Notes: generated by a model from the letters alone, not told the origin. Positions 17,447 through 26,381 are shown, counted from the first letter of the stretch. The stretch: DNA of 50,230 nt from Methylophilus sp. 13 (GCF_015354335.1 NZ_JADKYR010000009.1:1-50230), one strand, 5' to 3'. A program made the numbers and translations.

Positions 17447-18364
17447 ATGAAAGACGCGACTCACCCCTATTACGGTGCCATGTTGGTACTGTTATCCTCC
17501 GTGGCCTTTTCGTCAAAAGCGATTATGGTCAAGCTGGCCTATGCCTATCATGTAGATGCAGCGACCTTGATCTCCTTGCGGATGGCGTTTGCTATTCCTT
17601 TCTTCGCTGCACTTGGCTGGTGGGCTATGCGCCAAGGCACGCCTGTGCGTATGGCGCGCCACGACTGGTGGAAGCTGGCATTGTTAGCGATGGCTGGCGG
17701 GTATGGGTCGATGTGGCTTAATTTTGAAGGCTTGCGTTATGTCTCTGCCGGGCTGGAACGAGTCATTTTATTCCTATACCCAACCTTGGTCGTTGTGATG
17801 AGTGCGATTTTTCTTAAACACCAGATTACCCGGCGTGAGTGGTTTGCCATGGTGACCAGCTATGCAGGTGTCGTGCTGGTAGTCTGGCATGATGTGGCGC
17901 TAGCGGGATTCGATTCTGCAGACACCTTGTATGGTGCTGGGCTGGTGTTACTTAGTGCGATTGTCTATGCCGGTTATTTACTGGTGAGCGGGCAACTGAT
18001 TCCCAAGTTGGGGGCCAGCCGCTTTACTGCGTTGACCATGGGTCTGGCCGCGCTCGCTAGCGCTACACATTTTGCCTGCAATGGTTCGTATGAAAAGGTG
18101 GCCTCATTCCCGCAGGCGGTATACATGCTGGCTTTGTTGATGGCGCTGGTGGCGACTGTTCTACCTTCGATGTTGATGAATCTCGGCATCCAGCAATTGG
18201 GGAGCCGCAAAGTCTCGCTGATCAGTGCGATTGGTCCGGTCTCTACCATTTTGCTTGCTTACCTGTTCCTGGGCGAGCACCTTTCATGGGTACAGGGGCT
18301 GGGTACCCTGCTGGTGCTGGCCGGGGTGATGGCAGTGAGCCTGGATAAGGCTACGAAGGCTTAA
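17447..18364 (+). CDS. DMT superfamily transporter (EamA family)
   Basis: This is a 10-helix inner-membrane protein of 305 residues built from two EamA repeats of five helices each (about 10-145 and 160-300). It likely exports a small metabolite, but the substrate is not predictable. Typical stretches are GGYGSMWLNFEGLRYVSAG and the repeat ends LFLGEHLSWVQGLG. ATG 17447 has AGGGC a few bases upstream. The long leader with alternative hairpins suggests regulation at the RNA level. It is convergent with ampD, and the two stop codons share TTAA at 18361-18364. Confidence 0.88.
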   Translation: MKDATHPYYGAMLVLLSSVAFSSKAIMVKLAYAYHVDAATLISLRMAFAIPFFAALGWWAMRQGTPVRMARHDWWKLALLAMAGGYGSMWLNFEGLRYVSAGLERVILFLYPTLVVVMSAIFLKHQITRREWFAMVTSYAGVVLVVWHDVALAGFDSADTLYGAGLVLLSAIVYAGYLLVSGQLIPKLGASRFTALTMGLAALASATHFACNGSYEKVASFPQAVYMLALLMALVATVLPSMLMNLGIQQLGSRKVSLISAIGPVSTILLAYLFLGEHLSWVQGLGTLLVLAGVMAVSLDKATKA

Positions 18365-18918
18365 GCATTCGTAGAGAGGCGCTGCCAGTCAAAAAACGGG
18401 CCGGGGTCGGTTTTACGCCCCGGTGCGATATCAGCGTGGCCGACAATATGCTGGATGGGATAGCGTTGCTGTAGCGCCTTGACCAAGGCTTGCAAGGTGA
18501 CATATTGCGCATCTTCAAACGCCTCAATATCACAGCCTTCCAGTTCAATGCCAACTGAAAAGTCGTTGCATCGTTCGCGGCCTTGCCATTGTGAAACGCC
18601 GGCATGCCATGCCCGCTGCGCGCAACTCACATACTGCAATAGCTCACCGGTACGGCGGATCAGAAAATGTGAAGATACTCTGAGTTGCGCAATTTCTGCG
18701 TAGTAAGGGTGTTCGTCCGCATTCAGCCGGTTGGTGAATAACTGTGTAATGCCCTCGCCGCCATATTGTTGCGGTGGCAGGCTGATGTTGTGGATCACGA
18801 TCATGTCGATGGCCGCATGCTCAGGCCGGTCGTCCTGATTGGGCGAGGTGATGATGCGCGCATGACTGGCAAAGCCAGCATGATCAATTTCTATCATGGG
18901 TGACAAGTAGCGTGACAT
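18361..18918 (-). CDS. ampD: 1,6-anhydro-N-acetylmuramyl-L-alanine amidase AmpD
   Basis: AmpD is a cytoplasmic zinc amidase that cleaves recycled anhydro-muropeptides and so keeps AmpR-type beta-lactamase induction low. The 185 residues match the E. coli length of 183. Zinc ligands are readable as His43 (IVIHNISLP), His161 (IVGHADIAP) and Asp171 (GRKTDPGP). WHAGVSQWQG (104-113) and GIELEG (123-128) are family hallmarks. No ampE follows. Its stop codon interlocks with the stop of the EamA gene. Confidence 0.96.
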   Translation of the reverse strand: MSRYLSPMIEIDHAGFASHARIITSPNQDDRPEHAAIDMIVIHNISLPPQQYGGEGITQLFTNRLNADEHPYYAEIAQLRVSSHFLIRRTGELLQYVSCAQRAWHAGVSQWQGRERCNDFSVGIELEGCDIEAFEDAQYVTLQALVKALQQRYPIQHIVGHADIAPGRKTDPGPFFDWQRLSTNA

Positions 18919-18960
18919 ATAAACATTGTAGGTGAATTTGACCGAATTGCGTTATGATTT

Positions 18961-19030
18961 CGCCCGCGTGCACACCTTTGGCATGCACATGCGGATCGGG
19001 CGGTGGACGCATGCAGGATTCATGACCGCC
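18961..19030 (+). promoter_or_regulatory. Candidate switching RNA leader before cation antiporter
   Basis: After a -10-like TATGAT (18953-18958), CGCCCG (18961-18966) can pair with CGGGCG (18997-19002), enclosing a hairpin GTGCA...TGCAC (18968-18972 with 18984-18988) that has an inner CC/GG pair. Alternatively GGCGGT (18999-19004) pairs with ACCGCC (19025-19030). The two pairings share 18999-19002 and exclude each other. The second lies just before the ribosome binding site AGGGACAGG. No known riboswitch class was matched. Confidence 0.4.
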
Positions 19031-19044
19031 AGACAGGGACAGGT

Positions 19045-20055
19045 ATGGTTTTTTTACAATTATTGCTGATGCTGGTGTTGATTTTAGTGGCAGCAGAGGT
19101 GTTTACCAACGCGCTGGAACATTTGGGGGAGCGCCTGGGGATTTCTGAAGGCGTGACAGGCTCAATTTTTGCGGCGGTGGGGACTGCGTTGCCAGAGACG
19201 CTGGTGCCATTGCTGGCGATTTTTTCGTATACGTCCTCCACGGGCGATAGCCATGCCGGCAATGACATCGGGGTGGGTGCCATTTTGGGCGCGCCCTTGA
19301 TGCTGGCAACCTTATCTATCAGTTTGATGGCCTTTTCAGTCTTAAAGCGTCGTGGCGCACACGGTCATATCCGTCCCGAGCGCACCGGCCTGATCCGTGA
19401 TCTGAATTTCTTTATTCTGGCGTTTATCTTTGCCACGGTGGCCATGTTTATTCCGCACACCGTCCCCATGGTGCGCTACGGTATCAGTATCCTCATGATT
19501 CTGATCTACTTTGTGTATGTGTTGATGACCATCAAGGCGTCTAAAGGCCTGGTGGAGGAGGGGCACGCGACCGAGGCCGAGGATGTCATGATGTTATCCC
19601 GGCTGGGCTTGCCCACCAACATGGTCACCATTCTGCTGCAATTGTTGCTTGGCTTGGCTTTGCTTATCGTCGGTGCCAAAGGCTTTATTAACGAGGTGGA
19701 AACCGCGGCTGCCATTTTGGGTGTGTCAGCCTTGTTGCTGTCTTTGCTGATTATCCCGATTGCCACCGAGCTGCCCGAAAAAGTAAACAGCATTTTGTGG
19801 ATACGCAAAGGCAAAGACACGCTGGCGTTTGGCAATATTACCGGTGCCATGGTGTTTCAAGGCACTTTGTTGCCGGCAATCGGCATTATGTTGACTGACT
19901 GGTCTCCGCGACAAGAGGTCGCGCTCGGCATCCTGATCACCTTGCTGGCGGCCATCTGGGTACGTTACCGCATTGCCAAAGGTGGTTTGCTGGTATGGCA
20001 CCTGCTTGTCAACGGCCTGTTCTACCTGGCCTATCTGGCAATTGTATTAAGCTAA
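19045..20055 (+). CDS. Sodium:calcium antiporter family membrane protein
   Basis: This cation/Ca2+ exchanger family protein of 336 residues has about ten helices in two inverted halves. The two alpha repeats are visible as GTALPETLVP (near residue 46) and ATELPEKVNS (near residue 232), each with the ion-binding acidic residue. The family exchanges Na+ or H+ for Ca2+ or other divalent cations; the ion is not certain here. I start at ATG 19045 behind AGGGACAGG. An in-frame GTG at 19003 would lie inside the structured leader. The gene ends at a shared terminator with pilR. Confidence 0.85.
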   Translation: MVFLQLLLMLVLILVAAEVFTNALEHLGERLGISEGVTGSIFAAVGTALPETLVPLLAIFSYTSSTGDSHAGNDIGVGAILGAPLMLATLSISLMAFSVLKRRGAHGHIRPERTGLIRDLNFFILAFIFATVAMFIPHTVPMVRYGISILMILIYFVYVLMTIKASKGLVEEGHATEAEDVMMLSRLGLPTNMVTILLQLLLGLALLIVGAKGFINEVETAAAILGVSALLLSLLIIPIATELPEKVNSILWIRKGKDTLAFGNITGAMVFQGTLLPAIGIMLTDWSPRQEVALGILITLLAAIWVRYRIAKGGLLVWHLLVNGLFYLAYLAIVLS

Positions 20056-20068
20056 CCCTGACTGGATG

Positions 20069-20097
20069 AAAAAAGGCGACCTTCTGGTCGCCTTTTT
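20069..20097. terminator. Bidirectional terminator between antiporter and pilR
   Basis: An A-run and GGCGACC (20075-20081) pair with GGTCGCC (20086-20092) and five T residues. The loop is TTCT. The symmetry serves both convergent genes. Confidence 0.9.
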
Positions 20098-20100
20098 GTT

Positions 20101-21591
20101 TTACTCTTCGTCGCCGTCTGCGTCGTCCAGGTCCGCGTCTTGCTCTTTCGATAATCCTAGCTTGGATAAACGGTAGCGCAAAGTGCGGAAACTGATGCCC
20201 AGTAATTTGGCCGCCGCAGTTTTATTATTGTTAGTTTTCTCCAGGGCTTGCAGAATCGTGCGCTTTTCAATGTCTTCCAGATAATCAGACAAGCTCACAT
20301 CCATCGGCAACATGGTTCCAGGGACCGTCGCGGGTGCGGTGCTGGCTGGCGGGACCACGTCAGCCGCTTTCGCCACGGGTTCGTTGGCGCGCTCCAATAC
20401 AGGGGCCTTCCAGGGCAACACCGGGCGATCACTCAGTTGCGCAGGCATGTCCTCCAGCGACAAGTCCTCTACCGTAATGGTCTGGCCATCGCATAGCGCC
20501 AGTGCGCGTTCCAGCATGTTTTCGAGTTCACGGACATTGCCATGAAAGGGCAGTTGCTGAATAAACACTTTGGCATCATCGGCAATCACCGGGATGTCTA
20601 TGCCTTGTGTCTGGCACAACTTGGTCAGCAAACGTTCTGTCAGCTCCGGAATGTCTTCGGGGCGTTCACGCAAGGCCGGCATCTTGAGCTGAATCACATT
20701 GAGCCGGTAATACAAATCCTGCCGGAATTCGCCTTTTTCCATCATGGCATTGAGGTTTTTGTGCGTGGCAGAAATGATGCGTACATCCACCGCTTCTTCA
20801 ATGGTGCTCCCCACCACGCGGACTTTTTTCTCCTGAATCGCGCGCAGCAGTTTCACCTGCATGGCCAGCGGCAGGTCGGCTACTTCATCCAGAAACAAGG
20901 TGCCACCACTGGCGGCCTGAAACAGGCCTTGCGTATCCTGAACGGCGCCGGTAAAGGCCCCTTTTTTATAGCCAAAGAATTCGCTTTCCATCAGGTTCTC
21001 GGGGATGGCGCCACAGTTAACTGCTACAAAAGACTGGTCCTTGCGGGCGCTGTTCTGGTGGATGAGACGCGCGGCCAGCTCCTTACCACTGCCAGATTCA
21101 CCGCTGATGTAAACAGGGGCCTGGCTACGTGCCAGCTTGGCAATCATGGTCCTGACATAGCCCATGGCCGGAGACGCCCCAATCAAATCGACGGTGTTGG
21201 CTCCTTGAGATTCTTTTTGCGAGGAAAGCTTGAGCGCAGACTCGACCAATGGCCGCAACTGTTTGAGTGAAATCGGTTTGGTGATGTAGTCGTAGGCCCC
21301 GGCCTTGAGCGCAGAAACCGCATTTTCTGCACTGCCATAAGCCGTAATTACCGCGACGGGCAGCCCCGGAAATTGTGCATTGATGTGCTGTACAAGTTCC
21401 AGGCCCAAGCCATCCGGCAGGCGCATATCGGTTAGGCACAAGTCATAGCTGAAAGACTGCAGCATATGTTTTGCATCTGTGACGGTACTGGCGCTCTCGG
21501 CCTGTATGCCCATACGTTCCAGTGTCAGGACGACCAGTTCGCGAATATCGGTTTCGTCATCAACTACCAGACAACGATAAGTGTTTGCCAT
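20101..21591 (-). CDS. pilR: Sigma-54-dependent response regulator, PilR-like
   Basis: This NtrC-family activator of 496 residues has three parts. The receiver domain has phospho-acceptor Asp55 in LTDMRLPDG. The AAA+ domain has GESGSGKE (Walker A) and GAFTGA (sigma-54 contact). The C-terminal Fis-type helix-turn-helix contains KLLGISFRTLRYRLSKLGL. PilR activates pilin transcription from a -24/-12 promoter. The PilR label rests on the adjacent six-helix PilS-like kinase and the betaproteobacterial pairing. No pilin gene is in the window, so another NtrC-type target is possible. It directly follows the kinase gene with no gap. Confidence 0.88.
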   Translation of the reverse strand: MANTYRCLVVDDETDIRELVVLTLERMGIQAESASTVTDAKHMLQSFSYDLCLTDMRLPDGLGLELVQHINAQFPGLPVAVITAYGSAENAVSALKAGAYDYITKPISLKQLRPLVESALKLSSQKESQGANTVDLIGASPAMGYVRTMIAKLARSQAPVYISGESGSGKELAARLIHQNSARKDQSFVAVNCGAIPENLMESEFFGYKKGAFTGAVQDTQGLFQAASGGTLFLDEVADLPLAMQVKLLRAIQEKKVRVVGSTIEEAVDVRIISATHKNLNAMMEKGEFRQDLYYRLNVIQLKMPALRERPEDIPELTERLLTKLCQTQGIDIPVIADDAKVFIQQLPFHGNVRELENMLERALALCDGQTITVEDLSLEDMPAQLSDRPVLPWKAPVLERANEPVAKAADVVPPASTAPATVPGTMLPMDVSLSDYLEDIEKRTILQALEKTNNNKTAAAKLLGISFRTLRYRLSKLGLSKEQDADLDDADGDEE

Positions 21592-23184
21592 TTAAACAAT
21601 TGCCTTTTTAACTGTCAGTGAAAATTGGGTGCCACCGGCCCCCGTGGTATAACTTAATTTTGCGCCATTGGCCTCAGCCAGCTCTCTTGCGATAAACAAG
21701 CCCAGCCCGGTCCCGGTTTTCTCCGTGGTCATGAACGGTTCGAACAAGTGGGGTTGAATTTTCGGGTCCACGCCTTGGCCATCGTCTCTGACCAGCAGGT
21801 GAATAAACTGTCCGCTTTTATCGCTCACGACGTTCAGTTGCAGGCTTTGTGCCTGTTGCTGACTGTGCCGCCATCCATTTTTACACAGATTCCATAAAAT
21901 CTGGTTGATGTGCCGACGATCAAAAATAATGCCGGTTTCTGCTGCAGGCAAACTGAGTGTGAAATCACTCAGGGCAATCTTTTCTACCGCACAAAACTGT
22001 TGATAAAACTCCAGTACAAAGCTGTTGATATTTAATTTTTCCTGATTGGTGCGGTCGCGCCGGTTCAACTCCAGCACATCCTTGATAATCTGGTCCAGCC
22101 GCTGCACGTTGTCAGAAATAATTTGCAGCATGCGCTGCGTGCCTGGCTGCTGCGAGTCTTCTTGCATGAGTTGCGTCGCATGGCTAATCGCACTGAGCGG
22201 ATTGCGGATTTCGTGCGCGATATTCGCTGTCAGCCTGCCCAGTGCCGCCAGTTTTACCTGGTGGGCCTGGGTTTGTATTTGTGACCAGTCCTCAATAAAA
22301 ATCACCACACCATTGTCTGCATTTTCTGAGATGGCGTGAAAGCGGATACCGAGGTCGCGATTGTTGATACTGAGTTTGGTGGCATCTGGCGAGGCCAGTT
22401 TGGCCGAGGGCGTCGTACGCAATAATTGCATGATTGCCGGAATCAGTTGCTCCACCGGGGTGGAGAGTTCCAGCGCTGCCAGCATTTGTGATTCTTCCAA
22501 CCCCAGCAGCTTGCAGGCTTGCAGGTTGTAGTGTTTGAGCTGCTGGTGCTGGTCTATCACCAGCACCCCGTTAGGCATTTCTTGCGTGATCAGGGCGTTA
22601 GTTTTGGCTAAATGTTCAATATCACGCCCACGCTGACTGGCCAGCTTTTCACTGCTTTGCATGCGTGCAGTCAGCGTTTGTGCCAGCCAGGCCGTCGCAA
22701 AGCAACTCAATGACAACAGCACTGCATTGCTGTAATCGTTCATGGGGACGTTGCGGTTTAACAGCTGAAAAGTGTTCTCGAGCAGAATGCCTATGGTGGC
22801 AATGGCCGCATAAAACATGGCAAAGCGGCCATCGCTGATCAGCCCGGCAAAGATGATATTGATGATGAGCAGCAACCCAATCGCACTCTGGTTGCCAGGT
22901 AAAAAATGCAGCATGAGCACGATAAAAACAATGTCGAGGCTGGTCTGGATCTTGACGGCTAGCCCTTGCTTGCATTGCAGGGACTCAAAGCTGACACTGA
23001 CAGCAATCGCGTATAAAAAGAATAACAGCAATGCCCAAAAGGTGAGCGAGGGTTCTGCCGGGGCATTGCGAAAAAATGGCCATAGCTGGCTACCAAACAG
23101 CATGCCCGAGGCCCCCAGCCTGAAGAGCGTATACAGGCGCAAGTGCTGGATATCAGGAGTTCTTTCAATCGTGCTGATCATCAT
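21592..23184 (-). CDS. pilS: PAS-containing sensor histidine kinase, PilS-like
   Basis: This membrane kinase of about 530 residues has five or six N-terminal helices (about 20-170), a PAS-like region (about 195-300), the phospho-acceptor helix HEIRNPLSAI (His324), and an ATPase domain with DDGQGVD and GTGLGLFIAREL. It should phosphorylate the partner at 20101-21591. I choose ATG 23184. The frame stays open to a GTG at 23325, but those 47 residues are not membrane-like and neither start has a good ribosome binding site, so the 5' end is uncertain. Confidence 0.85.
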   Translation of the reverse strand: MMISTIERTPDIQHLRLYTLFRLGASGMLFGSQLWPFFRNAPAEPSLTFWALLLFFLYAIAVSVSFESLQCKQGLAVKIQTSLDIVFIVLMLHFLPGNQSAIGLLLIINIIFAGLISDGRFAMFYAAIATIGILLENTFQLLNRNVPMNDYSNAVLLSLSCFATAWLAQTLTARMQSSEKLASQRGRDIEHLAKTNALITQEMPNGVLVIDQHQQLKHYNLQACKLLGLEESQMLAALELSTPVEQLIPAIMQLLRTTPSAKLASPDATKLSINNRDLGIRFHAISENADNGVVIFIEDWSQIQTQAHQVKLAALGRLTANIAHEIRNPLSAISHATQLMQEDSQQPGTQRMLQIISDNVQRLDQIIKDVLELNRRDRTNQEKLNINSFVLEFYQQFCAVEKIALSDFTLSLPAAETGIIFDRRHINQILWNLCKNGWRHSQQQAQSLQLNVVSDKSGQFIHLLVRDDGQGVDPKIQPHLFEPFMTTEKTGTGLGLFIARELAEANGAKLSYTTGAGGTQFSLTVKKAIV

Positions 23185-23502
23185 AAGGCGCACGCAGAAA
23201 AAACGGAGGGTTGCCGAGCGGCGGCTTGCACTACTTGGCAATTTACTGGACAAGGCATAAACATTATTTTTTAATTGTGAGCATAAATAGTGTGCTTTTG
23301 CTATTGAGCTTGTGGCCGTTATCACGTGGCAATTCGCAGGCTTATTCTAACAGTAATTAAATTTAAAACTGATATACTCCCTGTCAGAGGGAGATAAAAC
23401 CGTGCATATTTGTTTTAGACGGATAAACACTCACAACAATGTCGCAAAAATGGCACCTTTGTCAGCATGAGAAACTGACGATCGCGGGAATGGGAATTTG
23501 TA
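23185..23502. promoter_or_regulatory. Divergent intergenic region, pilS / sigma factor
   Basis: These 318 bases hold no gene I can support. TATACT (23373-23378) is a plausible -10 for the sigma gene. It runs into a small hairpin, CTCCCT/AGGGAG (23377-23382 with 23388-23393, loop GTCAG), that would sit at the start of the transcript or act as an operator. The rest is AT-rich with no clear -35 box. Confidence 0.35.
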
Positions 23503-24078
23503 GTGGCGAGTGCGCAAGAACTATCGGATTTTTTACGCCAGGTTGAAAAACGGGCCTTCAGGCAAACGGCGTATGCGGTGCGTGACGATCATGCCGCACT
23601 GGATATCGTGCAGGATGCCATGATGAAGCTGGCTGAAAAATATGCCAGCAAGCCGATTGAAGAATATCCTTTGCTGTTTCAGCGCATTTTGCAAAATACC
23701 ATGCGCGACTACTGGCGGCGGCAGAAAGTGCGCAACTTGTGGACCAGTCTGTTTTCGTCACTCGGTTCGCAAGAGGATGAAGACTATGACCCACTTGAAA
23801 CGATAGAGGTGGAAACCCAGGAAGGGGATCCTGCCGAGCAACTCGAGCGGTCACAAGTGATGCGCCTGATTGAAAAAGCCCTGGCAAAATTACCAGCACG
23901 TCAACGGGAAGCCTTCGTCCTGCGTTATTGGGAGGAATTAGACGTTGCTGAAACAGCGTCGGTGATGGGATGTTCAGAAGGAAGTGTTAAAACGCACTGC
24001 TCCAGAGCAGTCAGTGCGTTATCAATGTTAATGGAGCAGGCCGGCATTGGTCGCCGGAAACTGCCAAACAAGGAGTAA
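23503..24078 (+). CDS. RNA polymerase sigma factor, ECF-like
   Basis: The 191-residue sigma-70-type factor has only region 2 (about 15-75, including DIVQDAMMKLAEKY and the DYWRRQKVR end) and region 4 (about 120-175, LPARQREAFVLRYWEE and GSVKTHCSRA helix-turn-helix). The acidic linker (about 88-112) is long. It starts with GTG 23503. The next two genes, DUF3619 and DUF3106, follow closely, a conserved betaproteobacterial set. The DUF3619 protein may be its membrane anti-sigma factor. The regulon is unknown. Confidence 0.9.
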   Translation: MASAQELSDFLRQVEKRAFRQTAYAVRDDHAALDIVQDAMMKLAEKYASKPIEEYPLLFQRILQNTMRDYWRRQKVRNLWTSLFSSLGSQEDEDYDPLETIEVETQEGDPAEQLERSQVMRLIEKALAKLPARQREAFVLRYWEELDVAETASVMGCSEGSVKTHCSRAVSALSMLMEQAGIGRRKLPNKE

Positions 24079-24081
24079 GGC

Positions 24082-24453
24082 ATGAGGATACAACGTCACG
24101 TGGATGATGACTTGCCCACCCCTCTGCGCGAAGGGGTGCAGGCACTCAAGCAGGATGATCGGCCGCTGTCTGCCGCAGTGCAAGACCGGTTGGCGAAGGC
24201 CCGTCAGGCTGCTTTGGCGCAACATGCAGCTGCGCATCAGGCCCGTTCCGGTTGGTCGGATGTGTTGTCATGGGCTTCATGGGGGCATCCCCGTGTCGCA
24301 GGGATGGCCGCGTTCTCTATTTTTTTTGCGGTGGGCTTGATGTTTATCTCTAACAGCCAGAATGATGATGCGCTGTTGCTCAGCGATGATATGCCTGTCG
24401 AGGCATTTGTCGATAACGGGTTTGCTGCCTGGCAGTATTCAGAAGATATTTGA
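24082..24453 (+). CDS. DUF3619 family membrane protein, possible anti-sigma factor
   Basis: The function is unproven. The 123-residue protein has a soluble charged N terminus (about 1-60) that would face the cytoplasm, one membrane helix (about 72-90) and a short acidic C-terminal tail. That topology, and the position 3 bases after a sigma factor gene, are what an anti-sigma factor would have. No zinc-binding HxxxCxxC motif is present, so it is not of the ZAS type. The role is inference from layout only. Confidence 0.8.
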   Translation: MRIQRHVDDDLPTPLREGVQALKQDDRPLSAAVQDRLAKARQAALAQHAAAHQARSGWSDVLSWASWGHPRVAGMAAFSIFFAVGLMFISNSQNDDALLLSDDMPVEAFVDNGFAAWQYSEDI

Positions 24454-24514
24454 TGGCGCTTTGGGTAGGGTTGTGCGCCGGGCGATACAAAATGCTTTCA
24501 TGGAATAATGAGAA

Positions 24515-25027
24515 ATGATACGAAATCATTCTTTGTGGATAGGGTGGATATTCTGTTTCGGCACTTCGTTGCCGAGTTTTGTGGCTGCAGAAGCGTTCCC
24601 CGGCGAGGCCGCTGCCTCGCGCGTGATGGCGATGGCCGATATCGGGGCGATCAAGAATGACCTGGCCCCGGCCGATCCTGCGGCCAATGTGACTTGGGCA
24701 CAGTTGACGGAACAGCAGAAAACCGTGTTGGCGCCTTTGGCCAGTGAGTGGGATAGCTTGCGGCCCTGGCAGCGTGAGAAAATGCTCGATATTGCCAAGG
24801 AGTATCCAAAAATGGATGCGCAGAAGCAGCAGCGCATCCAGCATCAACTGGTGAAATGGAGCCGCATGACGCCCTACGAGCGCGAGAATGCGCGCAAACG
24901 TTACCAGCAGTTTCAAAGCTTGAGTCCCGAGAAAAAAGAAGCTTTGCGCAAACAGTGGCAGCAGCACAAGCAAAAATCGGCGATCAGTGAAGGTTATGAT
25001 CCTGAGTTTGATGGCGCAGAGCATTAA
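24515..25027 (+). CDS. DUF3106 domain protein, exported
   Basis: This 170-residue secreted protein of unknown function has a signal peptide (residues 1-25, ending AAE) and then two helical repeats built on W/L-x-S-L-x-P-x-Q/E-R (WDSLRPWQREKM and FQSLSPEKKEAL). The second half is strongly basic and rich in Gln and Lys. That pattern resembles periplasmic heavy-metal sensors of the Spy/CpxP fold in general style. DUF3106 is regularly found with this sigma factor, which suggests an envelope-stress circuit. It ends at a very strong terminator. Confidence 0.8.
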   Translation: MIRNHSLWIGWIFCFGTSLPSFVAAEAFPGEAAASRVMAMADIGAIKNDLAPADPAANVTWAQLTEQQKTVLAPLASEWDSLRPWQREKMLDIAKEYPKMDAQKQQRIQHQLVKWSRMTPYERENARKRYQQFQSLSPEKKEALRKQWQQHKQKSAISEGYDPEFDGAEH

Positions 25028-25032
25028 ACTTT

Positions 25033-25077
25033 CTCTCATAAAAAAGGCCCGCTGGATGCGGGCCTTTTTTATGAGAG
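25033..25077. terminator. Bidirectional terminator with a 20-bp perfect stem
   Basis: The 5' arm, CTCTCAT then six A then GGCCCGC (25033-25052), pairs without a mismatch to 25058-25077 around the loop TGGAT. It ends the sigma operon and the convergent pbpG. Confidence 0.95.
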
Positions 25078-25084
25078 TTCAGGA

Positions 25085-26203
25085 TTAGTTGGCTTCTTCA
25101 TTCAAAGACTTGCTCATCGACAGGCCGGTCAGCACAATGCCGGAGCCCGCGCTCTGGGAGGTCAGGGTGCTGTAGTTGTGTTCCATCCATTTTTTGATGC
25201 GTTTGGCATCGCCAATTCGAGTCAATTTGCCAACGGAGTCCAGCAACACCATGATGAGTGGTTCACCCGCAATGGTTGCCTGCATCACCAGGCAGCGGCC
25301 TGCTTCACTGATGTACCCTGTTTTGGAGAGGCCAATTTCCCAGCTGCTGTTGGAGCTGTCACGCACCAAGGCATTGGTATTGTGAAAGTGTATCGGCTGG
25401 CGTCTGCTATTCACGTATAAGTCGTAATCAGATGTGGTCGTAATCTGGCGTATTAATGGGTACTGATACGCTGCGTGAACCATTTTGGCCAAGTCCATGG
25501 CGGTTGAGACATTGTTGCTGGTCAGACCAGTGGAGTCTTCAAAATGCGTATTCATCATGCCCAGGCTGGCTGCTTTGGCGTTCATTTCCTGGATAAAACG
25601 GGCCTTACCACCTGGATAGTGCGTTGCCAGCGCAGAAGCTGCACGGTTTTCGGAGGCAATCAACGCCAGGTTCAACAGGTCGGCACGTGTCATGGTGGTG
25701 CCGACTGGCAGGCGTGAAGAAGTGCCTTTCAGGTAGTCAACGTCCATTTCAGTAATGGATACTTCTTCATTCAGGTTAAGTTTTGCATCCAGCACGACCA
25801 TGGCAGTCATGAGTTTGGTGACGGAGGCAATCGGCGTCGGCGTATCGAGGTTTTTGGAGTAAATGATCTCGTGCGTGTTCTGGTTCATGACCAGCGCCTT
25901 GGTGGAGGCGATGGACAAATTGCCATTGTTGAGCGATTTGCCCTGGAACGAATCAAACATCTCGGCATCGACCGTCGGTCGCGCCGCTTTTCTGGCATGC
26001 GAGTGTAATTTCACCGGGCGCATCCCTTTGGTTTTTTCAGGGTTAACGCGGTACTGTGAAGAAACGCGCGCGCTGTATTTTTTACTTTTGCTCGCAGAAA
26101 CGGTTTGTTTCTTGGAGGATGATTTGGCAATGGCTTGACCCGCAGGTGCAAAAGCAATTGAACACATTAGTAAAACTTTAAAACAGTGCTTGTAAAAACT
26201 CAT
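25085..26203 (-). CDS. pbpG: D-alanyl-D-alanine endopeptidase, PbpG-like (PBP7/8)
   Basis: This low-molecular-mass penicillin-binding protein trims peptidoglycan cross-links in the periplasm. The 372 residues show a signal peptide (about 1-25), a basic Ser/Lys-rich stretch (about 28-75), and the serine-peptidase motifs SVTK (Ser127-Lys130), SEN (184-186) and KTG (294-296). I start at ATG 26203 because AGGAAGG lies 8 bases before it; the longer frame to 26257 has none. E. coli PbpG is about 310, so the basic insert makes this one longer. Confidence 0.93.
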   Translation of the reverse strand: MSFYKHCFKVLLMCSIAFAPAGQAIAKSSSKKQTVSASKSKKYSARVSSQYRVNPEKTKGMRPVKLHSHARKAARPTVDAEMFDSFQGKSLNNGNLSIASTKALVMNQNTHEIIYSKNLDTPTPIASVTKLMTAMVVLDAKLNLNEEVSITEMDVDYLKGTSSRLPVGTTMTRADLLNLALIASENRAASALATHYPGGKARFIQEMNAKAASLGMMNTHFEDSTGLTSNNVSTAMDLAKMVHAAYQYPLIRQITTTSDYDLYVNSRRQPIHFHNTNALVRDSSNSSWEIGLSKTGYISEAGRCLVMQATIAGEPLIMVLLDSVGKLTRIGDAKRIKKWMEHNYSTLTSQSAGSGIVLTGLSMSKSLNEEAN

Positions 26204-26381
26204 AATCAACCTTCCTGAAACCCGCCTCATTATTGCCCAGTAATTATTCAGCGTCAATCACTTATCGCAATTTTTTCGTGTGAAAAGTTAAGCAATTTGC
26301 TTGCCTGTCTGAATAAGTTTTGGCGCGTTGTGCAGACTATGGCACAATAATTATCTACTAAACTTTTGATTTTTAAATTCT

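Noticed and set aside
20542-21270. 242-codon forward ORF opposite pilR
   Set aside because: It is antisense to the conserved AAA+ domain and has no recognisable fold.
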